Below, piece after piece: positions 1-8,499 of a stretch of DNA of 33,831 nucleotides; within the stretch, counting starts at the first letter, position 1; each line of letters starts with the position of its first letter. The position numbers were made by a program, and so were the translations under genes. The DNA is from CAZLFA01 sp964558665 (GTDB taxonomy: Bacteria > Desulfobacterota > Syntrophia > Syntrophales > PHBD01), in NCBI GenBank assembly GCA_964558665.1, contig CAZLFA010000046.1:1-33831 (forward strand). The letters run 5' to 3'. The notes beneath the pieces were generated by a model, which saw only the letters and a list, made by a program, of their open reading frames with translations, did not search any database and had not been told where the DNA came from.

Positions 1-635
1 CGATTATCATGACTTTTGTAGTAAAGAAAAGCACACTCTTTAGTACCAATAGTACAAAATTCTTTATACCATTTCTCATCTGTATTTGTTGGAATTCTTT
101 CTGGGCAGTTTATTGCCTCTACTAGTGAGATTTCTACGTCAGCTAATACTTGATTCGCGTTTTGCTTCAAAACTTCAACGTCATCTTTTTTTATAGGTCG
201 AAAGTGGGCGAGTGAATTCCTAATATTTCCAATCTCCTGTAATTTAAGAATAATAACATGCTTTGCTGCACGAAAATACTGGCTAAAATATGGCCAGTAT
301 GCGTCTACTGTTATTAATCCGATTAGTTCACCACTTGTTAGATGCATTAACGGTGAATTAATATTGTAACCTAGATAACCAAAAGTTTCATTTTGTGATA
401 TTCGTCGTTTTGCTAAGGCACCTATCGTAGTGCGATTTCCATCATCTGTCGCAATTTCGAGATCCGTCCATGAATCACCTAGTTCAGTTTTCAAAACAAA
501 GAAAACAAAAGTTCTAAGAGAATTTTCTATACGAAAGAGAGCTGATAATGCTTCATAATAGTAAATATGCAACCAGCTTGAAGGAATTTGTACATAATTA
601 CCGTCTTCAGAAAATACTGGATTTTGCCACTTCAT
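1..635 (-). CDS. HEPN-domain protein (Swt1/Abi-like), 3' end beyond window
   Basis: An open frame runs from ATG at 635 to the left edge (211 complete codons, no stop), so the C-terminus is missing. AGGAG at 643-647 is well placed for this start. The protein opens MKWQNPVFSEDG and carries helical segments such as ALFRIENSLRTFVFFVLK. It holds the motif R139-N-S-L-A-H144, matching the RNxxxH / Rx4-6H motif of HEPN ribonuclease domains. The order (N-terminal helix with E and R, a variable middle, then RNxxxH) resembles the Swt1-like/Abi-like HEPN families found in defence and toxin contexts. RNase or defence activity is inferred from family only. The codons are AT-rich and unlike genes from 1983 onward, which suggests horizontal acquisition. 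The missing C-terminus could hold another domain. Confidence 0.7.
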   Translation of the reverse strand, partial: MKWQNPVFSEDGNYVQIPSSWLHIYYYEALSALFRIENSLRTFVFFVLKTELGDSWTDLEIATDDGNRTTIGALAKRRISQNETFGYLGYNINSPLMHLTSGELIGLITVDAYWPYFSQYFRAAKHVIILKLQEIGNIRNSLAHFRPIKKDDVEVLKQNANQVLADVEISLVEAINCPERIPTNTDEKWYKEFCTIGTKECAFLYYKSHDN

Positions 636-824
636 TTTAAGACTCCTTTTGTAGGTCTGTCAAAAGATTGTTGATGTTTTGTGGAAGTATACTTAATTAT
701 TTATTGTTGCTTTTCTAGGATCTCGTCTTTGCCTCCTCATAATTTTCATATTTCATCATGTCTGCAAAATCGTTATTTTCCAATTAGGTATGTCTCTTGA
801 ATTCGTCATAGATGACTCAAATAT

Positions 825-1136
825 TTATTTGGCTTCAACTTTATGATAGCCTCGTAATTCCATACATTCAATGTAAAAGGCGCTTGATTCTTCGTTTACT
901 TCGTTCATGTGCCGCTTACTTCTTCTCATAGCAGGAATTGAATGTGCATCGTAATGTGACACGCCTGCCATTTGCTTTGATTTAAAGTCTACTGCTTCTT
1001 TCTTGCATTCATAAACATCCTTTCTCTTTTGTTGATCATCGACACCGTCTTTTGCCATTGGATGAAAAGTTAATTGTGTTCTTGTGCATCCTACGCAAAT
1101 AAACAAAATTAGTAAGGCAATAAAAATTGGTTTCAT
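825..1136 (-). CDS. small predicted lipoprotein
   Basis: 103 residues from ATG 1136; an upstream frame exists, but GGGGAAGG about 8 nt before this ATG supports the start. The N-terminus MKPIFIALLILFICVGC is a short signal peptide ending in a lipobox-like C17, so the mature protein is probably a lipid-anchored envelope protein. The mature part is charged, and its C-terminal pattern (YIECMELRGY) is common in short proteobacterial lipoproteins of unknown function. It shares the AT-rich composition of the HEPN gene downstream and may belong to the same acquired block. No function can be assigned. Confidence 0.65.
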   Translation of the reverse strand: MKPIFIALLILFICVGCTRTQLTFHPMAKDGVDDQQKRKDVYECKKEAVDFKSKQMAGVSHYDAHSIPAMRRSKRHMNEVNEESSAFYIECMELRGYHKVEAK

Positions 1137-1240
1137 GTTTTTTCCTTCCCCAAAAGTACAAAACCGCACGTCTTTAGATTACAAGTTTCATTAGTCAATT
1201 CCATGATCCCCCCAAGGCATGGTGGTTGATTGACTGCCGC

Positions 1241-1269
1241 TCTGGATTCCCATTTTCATGGGAATGACG
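1241..1269. repeat. dRS3-like palindromic repeat, copy 1
   Basis: The core at 1246-1265 is a perfect inverted repeat, ATTCCCAT-TTTC-ATGGGAAT, flanked by TCTGG and GACG. It belongs to the dispersed family that produces spurious peptides such as SHENGNPE. Confidence 0.85.
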
Positions 1270-1334
1270 AAAGAGAGGAGTGGGAATGATGGAATTAGGA
1301 AGAATACTGAATATCTGATGTAGAGGGAGTAACT

Positions 1335-1362
1335 CTGGATTCCCGCTTATGCGGGAATAACA
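1335..1362. repeat. dRS3-like palindromic repeat, copy 2
   Basis: Perfect inverted repeat at 1339-1358 (ATTCCCGC-TTAT-GCGGGAAT) with the same TCTGG left flank. The stem differs from copy 1, but pairing is kept. Confidence 0.8.
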
Positions 1363-1404
1363 AGATGAAACAGGTAAAAGATTTTGATTGGAGACGATAT
1401 GAAT

Positions 1405-1545
1405 GTTCATTCTTCAGCGCCCCCCTAGGCTTCGAATTACTGCCACATCGTTTGTTGGGATTTTTAAATCACAAACGGGTTTTTTAATCAACCGCTAAGT
1501 TGAGGCAACCTGCTATTTTGCTTATATTATTTCATGAGATATAGA
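1405..1545. repeat. intergenic repeat unit R150, copy 1
   Basis: About 140 bp from GTTCATTCTTCAG to TATTTCATGAGAT. A diverged copy lies at 6033-6166 in the same orientation. Shared blocks include GTTCATTCTTCAG, GCTTCGAATT, AACCTGCTATTTT and CTTATATTATTTC. Each copy is followed, after a little over 20 bp, by a dRS3-like palindrome. No convincing reading frame was seen inside. Confidence 0.75.
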
Positions 1546-1554
1546 AAAAAAGGC

Positions 1555-1643
1555 TCTGGATTCCCATTTTCATGGGAATGACGGCAGATATAAGAATTCT
1601 GGATTCCATATATTTCTGGATACCCGCTTTTGCGGGTATGACG
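1555..1643. repeat. two dRS3-like palindromic repeats
   Basis: One copy at 1555-1583 (core 1560-1579, identical to copy 1). A second at 1615-1643 has ACCCGC-TTTT-GCGGGT. A half copy (TTCTGGATTCC) lies at 1598-1607. Confidence 0.8.
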
Positions 1644-1679
1644 AAAGGTGAGCCGGTCTGACAGAAGGAAATGAAGCAA

Positions 1680-1945
1680 CAGAGATCGTCGCGTCGCTAC
1701 GCTCCTCACGATGACAGACAAGGAGATAGAAACTAGATCACCCTGGCCCCTCTCCTGTCCGGGGAAAGAGTTGAGTGTAGTTTGTAAAATCCCCCCGACC
1801 CCCTTCAGAAAAGGGGGAGAGAAAATAGCTGGACACCCGCTTTCGCGGGTATGACATAGGAGGCGCGGGCATGACGAAAGACGGAAGAAATAACAGAGAT
1901 CGCCACGTCGCTGCGCTTCTCGCGATGACAGAAGAGATGTGTCAA
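1680..1945. repeat. mixed dispersed repeats in gene-free stretch
   Basis: The interval 1137-1982 holds no gene I can support. This part has two copies of a GATCG..CGTCGCTACGCTCCT-type repeat (about 1685-1715 and 1896-1930, both ending CGATGACAGA), G/C-rich blocks of CCCCTCTCC and CCCCC...GGGGG type (1741-1820), and another dRS3-like palindrome at 1829-1855 (ACCCGC-TTTC-GCGGGT). Short frames here encode only repeat-derived peptides. Confidence 0.7.
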
Positions 1946-1982
1946 ATGAAAGAAAGCCTGACGCGCCGGATACAGCTATCAG

Positions 1983-2963
1983 TTACCTGCACATGCCGTC
2001 TCTGCATTCGCGCTTTCCGTAGCGGAAGAAAAAGATTTGGCCATCGGGATCACGCGGCACGGGAACGCCTGCCGGTACCAGGATGTTAGCGGTATATCCG
2101 CCCAGGCCATCCGGCATCGTTGTCTTCTTTAAGACCACATATGTCGGTAAGCCCCGCACAATTCCTCGCACTCCTGAAGCCTCGAAATTTCGAATATCTT
2201 TCGGGGTCGCGTGCCGGATGTCCCCCCGTTTGGCAAGCTCCTCGAGTCCGCGCAGGCCGGCAGGCACTTCACCCGGCTTTCGCTTTACCGTAAAGTCGTT
2301 AAGACTGTAGTCTTTGGAGAACTCAAGCATTGATCGTGTTACAGGTATCGGCTTGCCGACAAAGGCAATACCCTGCTTCGGCGCCTCGATGAACATCGTG
2401 ACCTTCCTGCCGGTAATTCTCTTTAACGTTCCGGCCGCCATTGCATAGGTATTATCCTCCTTGTAATTATACAGAGCGGGACAATGCTTCTGATCTTTCC
2501 CATAGAGTATTTCTTTTGTTCCAAGATATGTTTTCAGGTGCAGCGGGATGGATTTTGATATCCCGACTACCGCCTGACCGTGATATCCGGACAATACCAC
2601 TCCCTTTATCTGCGTTCCCTTTGTCCAGGAGACGTTCCATACAACGGGATCGTAAGCAGTCATGACCAATACAATTGCCTTGCCGGGCTGGTTGACAACG
2701 ACATCGACCTTTTTGACGTGATGGCCGCTTTTGTCGAGCTCGATTGCCGCACCCAGTTCCGATGTCCCCTCATAGCTGCCTACGTGATAAACATCGTAAT
2801 CACCCGATATGAGATCGGCGATCGAACAGCCCTGTTGAACAGGCTCCCGGACCGACGCATGGCCGTTCGGGAAGATCATAAAAACAGCCGCACATAGCAG
2901 CACGATCAGTTTACTGCACATGCAATATATACTTGATGTTCTGTTTGTAATCATCCGCAGCAT
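1983..2963 (-). CDS. secreted protein of unknown function
   Basis: 326 residues. Start chosen at ATG 2963 because GGAGG lies 6-7 nt upstream; an internal ATG at 2921 lacks a Shine-Dalgarno. The gene therefore overlaps the 3' end of its upstream neighbour by 53 bp, which suggests translational coupling. An extended n-region precedes a hydrophobic segment (KLIVLLCAAVFMIF) and a plausible cleavage after NGHA, so export is likely. The central part (about residues 55-150) contains VDVVVNQPGKAIVLVMTAYDP and VVWNVSW. This resembles a beta-rich domain seen in hypothetical exported proteins, but I cannot name a characterised family. It is the last gene of a three-gene operon of exported proteins. Confidence 0.8.
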   Translation of the reverse strand: MLRMITNRTSSIYCMCSKLIVLLCAAVFMIFPNGHASVREPVQQGCSIADLISGDYDVYHVGSYEGTSELGAAIELDKSGHHVKKVDVVVNQPGKAIVLVMTAYDPVVWNVSWTKGTQIKGVVLSGYHGQAVVGISKSIPLHLKTYLGTKEILYGKDQKHCPALYNYKEDNTYAMAAGTLKRITGRKVTMFIEAPKQGIAFVGKPIPVTRSMLEFSKDYSLNDFTVKRKPGEVPAGLRGLEELAKRGDIRHATPKDIRNFEASGVRGIVRGLPTYVVLKKTTMPDGLGGYTANILVPAGVPVPRDPDGQIFFFRYGKRECRDGMCR

Positions 2964-4527
2964 ATCTGCCTCCGAACTCTATTTCATATCGCCCTTTTTT
3001 CAAAGGTTTCAGGAAAACCCAATACCCGGTGCCGTTTGCCAGCCCCAGTCCCCCCGAGGTATTGTTACGCAGGACGAAGCAGCCTGTACTTGAATAATAC
3101 TTTTCCGGGTTTTTTAGCGCCACGCCGTCGACGGCCATGCGCAGATCTGTAATGCTGCTGCCATACTGCCGAAGCCTGACATGCAGTTTATCACAACGCG
3201 CCCTGTCCGTAGAATCTGCCTGAGCCAGAACGTTGATAACGGGCACCAGCAATATCTTTCCCTCCGGGACCTGACATTCCCGTTTTATCGAAGCTGATTT
3301 TTTACTGCCCGTCAAGAACCATACCGGCCCCGACTGCCCTGAACTGCAGCGATGGCCGGTATTATCCTCCGATGGACTCTCGCCCGGATTGAACGAACGC
3401 GCCCACTCCCAGTATCGCTGAATCCACTGGACCTGCGTACTGCCGGCAATACGCTCGGAGGGAGCATATCTTGGAGGAAAGGCTCCCGCCTTCAATCCTC
3501 CGGTCGCAGTCTGCATGGAATCAAAGCCGCTATATCCCGCGGGGAGCTGTTTCTCAAATGGAGCCCCTCCGAAATTTACTTTCACGATACCCTTATCCTT
3601 CAGCGTTGACAGCTTAACACTTGACGATAATACCGCCCTGAAATCCCCGCCGCCCTTTAATTCAACCCCTTTGGGATCGCCCGGAATTGCGCCGTTGAAC
3701 CATACACCGTCACGATGAAAATACAGTCTGGATGCATCAAGATCGGCGGCAACGCCGATCACAACCTTTGGAAGCCGGTACTCTCCCATATTGCCGCCCA
3801 CAATGGTTATCGTGGTTTTGTTCTTAAGATTCAAAATAAGGTCGCGATTCTGAATCTCGTAAGATGCGCCTGTCCATTGCTTGTCATCGCTGACAAGAAA
3901 TTTCAGATCAGATTTCATCTTGCCGGAAATTACCGCCTCGTCAATCAGTACCTCGAAGTAATACTTGCCGCTGCGATGTGATTGAACCGATTTTTGCTGT
4001 GAATCGGAAGAAGATGGACTGTCGCTTTTGACCTGATCGGAAACGAGCGTAAACTTTCCCTCTTTGGGAGTAACATCTGCAAATACCGGGGTCGTGCCGA
4101 GTTGTGTCTGCATCTGTTCCAGTTCCTCGACCCTCTTTTGCGTGATCTTGAGAACGCAGTCCGTGCGCGCCGCATCCGAGGCAACATATGTCAGCCAGTC
4201 CTTGCGGCTTCGCACCCGCGTATCAAGCGCACAGGATACATCACGGTTTTTGCGCCAGTCGCTCTGCGCTTTAGTGATTGCGGCAGCTTCGTCCCGCTTC
4301 AATGCCTTGCAAAGTTCATTGTATCCGGCGTTCAGCCTGCCGTCGATATAGCGCAATTCGCTCAACGCGCACTTCTTCCGGGAAGCCTCGTCCGAAACGG
4401 AGGCTGCGCAGCCGCTGGTCGGTTTTACCACACCCGGAGAAACGTCACCGAGCGGCAGAGATTGGCCGTTTGCACCGGATGATAACAACAGTAAAAAAGA
4501 AGAAAACAGCAAAACAACCTTTTTCAT
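2911..4527 (-). CDS. exported LprI-like / SPRY-like multidomain protein
   Basis: 538 residues with a clear signal peptide (MKKVVLLFSSFLLLLSSGANG). Residues about 40-140 match the lysozyme-inhibitor LprI N-terminal (DUF1311) pattern: paired cysteines at C40, C53, C73, C99 and C124, LNAGYNEL, and AQSDWRKNRDVSC. Residues about 187-335 look like a SPRY domain: GKYYFEVLID, IGVAADLDASRLYFHRDG, and NFGGAPFEKQLPAGY near the end. Residues about 364-538 form a third module (WIQRYWEWARSFN, CSSGQSGPVWFLTG, VPEGKILLVPVIN) recurring in uncharacterised exported proteins. SPRY domains bind proteins and are uncommon in bacterial exported proteins. The upstream TPR gene ends 21 bp before this start. Function is unknown; a periplasmic binding role is inference. 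Confidence 0.85.
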   Translation of the reverse strand: MKKVVLLFSSFLLLLSSGANGQSLPLGDVSPGVVKPTSGCAASVSDEASRKKCALSELRYIDGRLNAGYNELCKALKRDEAAAITKAQSDWRKNRDVSCALDTRVRSRKDWLTYVASDAARTDCVLKITQKRVEELEQMQTQLGTTPVFADVTPKEGKFTLVSDQVKSDSPSSSDSQQKSVQSHRSGKYYFEVLIDEAVISGKMKSDLKFLVSDDKQWTGASYEIQNRDLILNLKNKTTITIVGGNMGEYRLPKVVIGVAADLDASRLYFHRDGVWFNGAIPGDPKGVELKGGGDFRAVLSSSVKLSTLKDKGIVKVNFGGAPFEKQLPAGYSGFDSMQTATGGLKAGAFPPRYAPSERIAGSTQVQWIQRYWEWARSFNPGESPSEDNTGHRCSSGQSGPVWFLTGSKKSASIKRECQVPEGKILLVPVINVLAQADSTDRARCDKLHVRLRQYGSSITDLRMAVDGVALKNPEKYYSSTGCFVLRNNTSGGLGLANGTGYWVFLKPLKKGRYEIEFGGRYAADDYKQNIKYILHVQ

Positions 4528-4548
4528 TATTTCGCCCCCCGCATCATA

Positions 4549-5964
4549 TTATTTTGTGATTTGCTTTGACTTGTTGAAATATATCCTGGCCGCTTCAACA
4601 TTCCCTTTTTTTTGATAGACTGCTCCGAGATTATGATAGCGGTTTGCAAGCACGGGATGTTCACGCCCGAATATCTTCAAATCGATTTCAATGGCTCTGT
4701 GTATATATGCTATTGCCTCGTCGTATTCACCCTTCATGACGTAAACGACGCCGATGTTGTTGTATAACCTTGAAATGGCCGGATCATTAGGCGGCAATCT
4801 TTTTCTGTATATATCCATAGCCTTCCGGTAACAGGCCATGGCCTGGTCATAATCCCCTATTCCCCTGTAAGCCAGACCCAGGTTATTGTAATCCCTTGCG
4901 ACAGCCGGGTGCCCGGGGCCATAAGCCTTCACGTCGATTTGAATCGCTTTCTTATGATATTCAATGGCCGGATCGAATTCCGACTTACTGCTGTATGTCC
5001 ACCCAAGATTATTATACGCGGTGGCGACTTCCACGCTTCCTGGCCCCCGCAATTTCAGGCTGATTGCCAAAACCTCCCTGAAGCATTCGATAGCCTTATC
5101 GTATCTTCTCATTTCCTTGTACGCCGTTCCCAGGTTGTTATATGAGGCGGCTACGTTCAGATGATCGTGGCCGTATTTCTTCAGGCCGAGAGCAAGGGCT
5201 TTTTGTGAATAATTTGCTGCCGGCGAATAGTTGCCCCTGTACTGATAAGCCATTGCCAGACTGTTATACGCAGATGAAAATTCCGGATCTGTCTGAATCG
5301 CCTCATTCAGGTAATCAATTGCCTTTGCAACATCCGTGAAAGAACCGTGCCTCCACAAAGCAAGGGCCTTGTTGTTGAGTTCTACCGCCGACAGACCCCT
5401 TATCGTTTTCACGTATTCGATTCTTATAATACGCAATTGCTCCCTGTTTGCCGTACCAGCAAGTAATTTATTCCGTTCAGTAAGGGATTTGATTTTATCG
5501 AGCAGTTCCTTCTCACGTTGCGTGCTTTCCCTGTATTTTTCCATCAGAGTGCGGTCATTGAGAAATTTTTCGATCCTCTTCTCCATGATACCGGTATCGA
5601 CAACTACCTTTGTCGTGATCTGCCATCCCTGAATATTCCCTTCATTATAAAGCTCAGGTTCGCCCACTATTTCCGCGCTGAGCACCCCCGCCGAAACGGC
5701 AATCACCTCGTCTTTTTCTAAAACGTTATTTTTAACAACACTCGTTGATTCCAGATACGTGCCGGCAAGTTCAAGCGCCTCACGTTTCGATTGATGAATA
5801 GCCGCAACTCTGACATCGCTCATTGATTGATCATCGGTGAAAGGCAGTTTTGCTGTATTGGTAAAAGTCTTGATTTCAGCGCAGGCACCGCCGGGGATTA
5901 AGGCAAGCAGAATGAGGAAGATAAAGACGATGAATATGTTTTTCCAGGCAGGAATTATTTTCAT
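4549..5964 (-). CDS. exported tetratricopeptide (TPR) repeat protein
   Basis: 471 residues. The N-terminal hydrophobic segment IFIVFIFLILLALIPGGACA is a signal peptide. Residues about 45-130 (SKREALELAGTYLES, VVKNNVLEKDEVIAVSAG, WQITTKVVVDTG) resemble the N-terminal domain of FlgT/LPP20-type envelope proteins. A coiled-coil stretch follows (about 130-175). From about 200 to the end come TPRs, at least five of the 42-residue kinesin-light-chain type with recurring YNNLG..Y and HP.VA elements. It is first in the three-gene minus-strand operon and probably a periplasmic protein-interaction scaffold. Its partner is unknown; the two downstream exported proteins are candidates. Confidence 0.88.
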   Translation of the reverse strand: MKIIPAWKNIFIVFIFLILLALIPGGACAEIKTFTNTAKLPFTDDQSMSDVRVAAIHQSKREALELAGTYLESTSVVKNNVLEKDEVIAVSAGVLSAEIVGEPELYNEGNIQGWQITTKVVVDTGIMEKRIEKFLNDRTLMEKYRESTQREKELLDKIKSLTERNKLLAGTANREQLRIIRIEYVKTIRGLSAVELNNKALALWRHGSFTDVAKAIDYLNEAIQTDPEFSSAYNSLAMAYQYRGNYSPAANYSQKALALGLKKYGHDHLNVAASYNNLGTAYKEMRRYDKAIECFREVLAISLKLRGPGSVEVATAYNNLGWTYSSKSEFDPAIEYHKKAIQIDVKAYGPGHPAVARDYNNLGLAYRGIGDYDQAMACYRKAMDIYRKRLPPNDPAISRLYNNIGVVYVMKGEYDEAIAYIHRAIEIDLKIFGREHPVLANRYHNLGAVYQKKGNVEAARIYFNKSKQITK

Positions 5965-6032
5965 AAAACAGCTTTCATGTACTTTGTTAAGAAGCGGTAA
6001 GATAATGAATGATGGTTGGATGCGATGTGATT

Positions 6033-6166
6033 GTTCATTCTTCAGCCCCCCTTGCTTCGAATTTCAGCCAAATCGTTTGGTGGTGCTCTCTAAACATAAT
6101 CGTCTTATAAAAGCAATCGCTAAATCGAGATAACCTGCTATTTTACTTATATTATTTCGTGTGATT
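6033..6166. repeat. intergenic repeat unit R150, copy 2
   Basis: Diverged second copy of the unit at 1405-1545, in the same orientation, with shared blocks GTTCATTCTTCAG, GCTTCGAATT, AACCTGCTATTTT and CTTATATTATTTC. A dRS3-like palindrome follows at 6182, as in copy 1. Confidence 0.75.
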
Positions 6167-6181
6167 TTTAAGAGAAAGAAT

Positions 6182-6340
6182 TCTGGATACCCGCTTTTGC
6201 GGGTATGACAAACGACGACAGGAATGACAGAGTGAAACCTCCCTCGATTGTCATTGTCGGGCTTGACCCGACAATCCAGTAACAGCCTGGACTCCCGTTT
6301 TCACGGGAGTGACTTAGAAGGAATGAGACAGGAGGAGCGG
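6182..6340. repeat. cluster of dispersed palindromic repeats
   Basis: In order: a dRS3-like palindrome at 6182-6209 (ACCCGC-TTTT-GCGGGT); a different palindrome at 6253-6275 (ATTGTCGGG-CTTGA-CCCGACAAT), the common TGTC(A)TTG..GGCTTGACCC type; a third at 6291-6310 (ACTCCCGT-TTTC-ACGGGAGT); and a half copy near 6328-6345. Together with 6033-6166 they fill the gap between the TPR operon and the hydrolase gene. Confidence 0.8.
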
Positions 6341-6358
6341 GTATGACAAAAGAGGAAA

Positions 6359-8263
6359 CTATTTTATTTTCAGCACAAACGGAGGCGGCGGAACAAATTC
6401 GCCCGGCTGAACCTTGACCTTGGCCGCATACGGTTCGCATCCGTCCGCGGTTACCGACAGCGTATATTCTCCGACGGGAACGTCAAAAAAGGCAAACTGA
6501 TTTTTGAAGGCAAAATCCTTCGACGACAAGAAAGTATCCAGGACTTCTCTTTCGCGCATTTTATCAAGAGGAGTCATAGTCCGCTTCAATCCGTTGCCCG
6601 TCAGCGCTATGGTTCGGATTTTTACCTTATCGGGTAATTCTCTGTAGAACCCCCAGAAGCTGTCGCCTTCCGCCGCCGATGCATATATAATACCGGCAAC
6701 CATGCCCTGCGGTTTCAGGACATAACGGACGTCGGATATTTTACCCGCCTGAACGTCCACCATAATTTTTGACGGTTCGGTTTTAAATCCCAGCGCACAC
6801 AAACTTACATCGTATTTTTTCGGTGCTATGCCGCTTGTCTCCTGCAGCGGCTTGAACGGATCGATTTTCAATTGCGTATCCTGTTCATCCGTTCCAGCCG
6901 GTGCAAGCACCAGGGCCATTTGCAGAGGAATCTTCGTTTCGGCGGGAGCAAATGAATGCTGGACGTTCAGGTATCCCTTCGAACGGGCATACGTCTTTTC
7001 TATATTGGCTTCCGTTGCAGACAGAACAGATTTGAACTGTGTCATCATTTCCGGGCTGGACAAAATGCTGACGTGATCTTCATTGAGGCCGGTCACTTTC
7101 AGCGCCTCGGCCTGCGCCCTCATGTCCAGCATGCTTTCCAGCGTTACGGTGTTATCGTTGTTCTGCCGGAAGAGGCTCCCGCCTCCCTTGTGTCCGAAAA
7201 ACAGATAGTAGCGGAGGGATGAAGGAAATTTTGTCGCGAATATCAGTTTGATAAATTCGCTGTCCGGCTCGACGTCCTTCCAGCTTGGAATCACGGCCGG
7301 TGAATGCCGGACGCCGGTTTTGGCGCGCTGTTCACCGCCCCACGGCGAGGAAATGGAAACAAACAGCTTCAAACTGTCCTGGAAGACGGACTTCTCAATG
7401 ATCGTGCCGCGGGATACCAGCCCGCCCATGCTGTGAGCGACAATAAACATATGATCAAAATGATATTTACCGTACAGGTCATGGAGTTTTTTGCTTAAAA
7501 GGAAGGATACGGTTGCCAGGCGGGCCCCCGAAGGATAATAAAAAATCCAGGGCTGATAACGCGAGCGGTCGATGTTGTTTACAAAATAACGCCAGTCCTG
7601 GGGCGAACCGGCGGCGCCATGGACAAACAGGACCGGTGTTTTTTTCCTGTCATAAGGCTCCAGGAAATAAACGTTGGCGCCGTATTTCTTGAAAAATTCC
7701 AGCGGGGCCCAGAAGCCGTTCGACCCCTGTTCCGCCGAGAAGGCAGGATTATCCAGATCGGCTATCGCCCCTGCCGATGTCGGGGGTTTTTTTGTTCTGC
7801 CGGAGAAATCCGTCAGCATTTTATTTAAAGCGGCATCAGGATTTTTGGCATCCCTGGAAAGCAGGACATCCAGCCCGTAGATAACTCCCTGAGTCCCGGT
7901 TGATATCTGATCCGGCTTCCCATAGTAACCCGCCCATTCGCGACCTGCGGGAGACATTGTGCCTTTGGGATCTTCAAAGGCGAAGATTTCATATTTGCCG
8001 TGGGGAACAAGCATTTCGTAGCCGCCGGGTTCGCTCAGGACGGCATAGTCTGCAATGTTGATGCTGTTACCCTGCCTGCTGTAAGCGACAACTACCACGG
8101 GTTTTTTAGAGGCGGAAGGGCTGATGACTTCGCCGAAGAGCAGACAGGAATCTTGTGAGAACTTGACATCTTCCTTCAATTTTACCAGCGCGCAGCCGGA
8201 CAGATTTCCGGCAATGAATACAACCAGGAGGGCACAAAGCAACAGGCGTCTCATAATGACCAT
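6359..8263 (-). CDS. alpha/beta-hydrolase lipoprotein
   Basis: 634 residues from ATG 8263; a longer frame exists, but GGAG about 10 nt upstream of 8263 and the signal peptide immediately after support this start. The N-terminus (MRRLLLCALLVVFIAGNLSGC) is a lipoprotein signal with lipobox LSGC24. Residues about 205-400 form an alpha/beta-hydrolase core: VLFVHGAAGSPQDW (oxyanion region 214-219), nucleophile elbow AHSMGG with S278, and later NEDHVSIL as the likely catalytic His region. It resembles PGAP1/LipA-type esterases acting on lipids or esters. The C-terminal third is beta-rich, with repeated carboxypeptidase-regulatory-like segments (GMVAGIIY, PVGEYTLSV). An envelope esterase or lipase is inferred; substrate unknown. 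Confidence 0.85.
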   Translation of the reverse strand: MVIMRRLLLCALLVVFIAGNLSGCALVKLKEDVKFSQDSCLLFGEVISPSASKKPVVVVAYSRQGNSINIADYAVLSEPGGYEMLVPHGKYEIFAFEDPKGTMSPAGREWAGYYGKPDQISTGTQGVIYGLDVLLSRDAKNPDAALNKMLTDFSGRTKKPPTSAGAIADLDNPAFSAEQGSNGFWAPLEFFKKYGANVYFLEPYDRKKTPVLFVHGAAGSPQDWRYFVNNIDRSRYQPWIFYYPSGARLATVSFLLSKKLHDLYGKYHFDHMFIVAHSMGGLVSRGTIIEKSVFQDSLKLFVSISSPWGGEQRAKTGVRHSPAVIPSWKDVEPDSEFIKLIFATKFPSSLRYYLFFGHKGGGSLFRQNNDNTVTLESMLDMRAQAEALKVTGLNEDHVSILSSPEMMTQFKSVLSATEANIEKTYARSKGYLNVQHSFAPAETKIPLQMALVLAPAGTDEQDTQLKIDPFKPLQETSGIAPKKYDVSLCALGFKTEPSKIMVDVQAGKISDVRYVLKPQGMVAGIIYASAAEGDSFWGFYRELPDKVKIRTIALTGNGLKRTMTPLDKMREREVLDTFLSSKDFAFKNQFAFFDVPVGEYTLSVTADGCEPYAAKVKVQPGEFVPPPPFVLKIK

Positions 8264-8387
8264 TGATACACTTCTCCGTCGGATTTTTTTAATTTGCACT
8301 CTCGCATGTTTCCCCGATTTCATCAACTGTGAGTTTTGGCGGATAATTGATTTTAACGCGAGTGGGAGGGAGTTGTTGATGGATAAT

Positions 8388-8428
8388 AAAAAAATCTCCC
8401 GGCCCTCTTTGGAAAAGTGAGCCGGGAG
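8388..8428 (-). terminator. intrinsic terminator of the RRM gene
   Basis: On the minus strand an 8-bp stem (CTCCCGGC/GCCGGGAG, 8396-8403 with 8421-8428) is followed by a run of seven T's (8388-8394 with one intervening base). It lies 72 bp after the RRM protein's stop codon. Confidence 0.85.
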
Positions 8429-8436
8429 AGAAAATG

Positions 8437-8466
8437 ATTCCGGGTTCCGACTTTTGCCGGTATGAT
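8437..8466. repeat. degenerate dRS3-like palindrome
   Basis: ATTCCGGGTTCCGACTTTTG followed by CCGGTATGAT keeps the layout of the repeat family but with mismatches. It sits between the terminator and the RRM gene. Confidence 0.4.
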
Positions 8467-8499
8467 AAGAAGGGAGTCAGTCGAAGCCCGTTCTTCCGG

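Noticed and set aside
1195..1721. Two minus-strand frames of 71 and 64 codons
   Set aside because: Their sequence (SHENGNPE-type) is translated palindromic repeat, with no plausible start signals.
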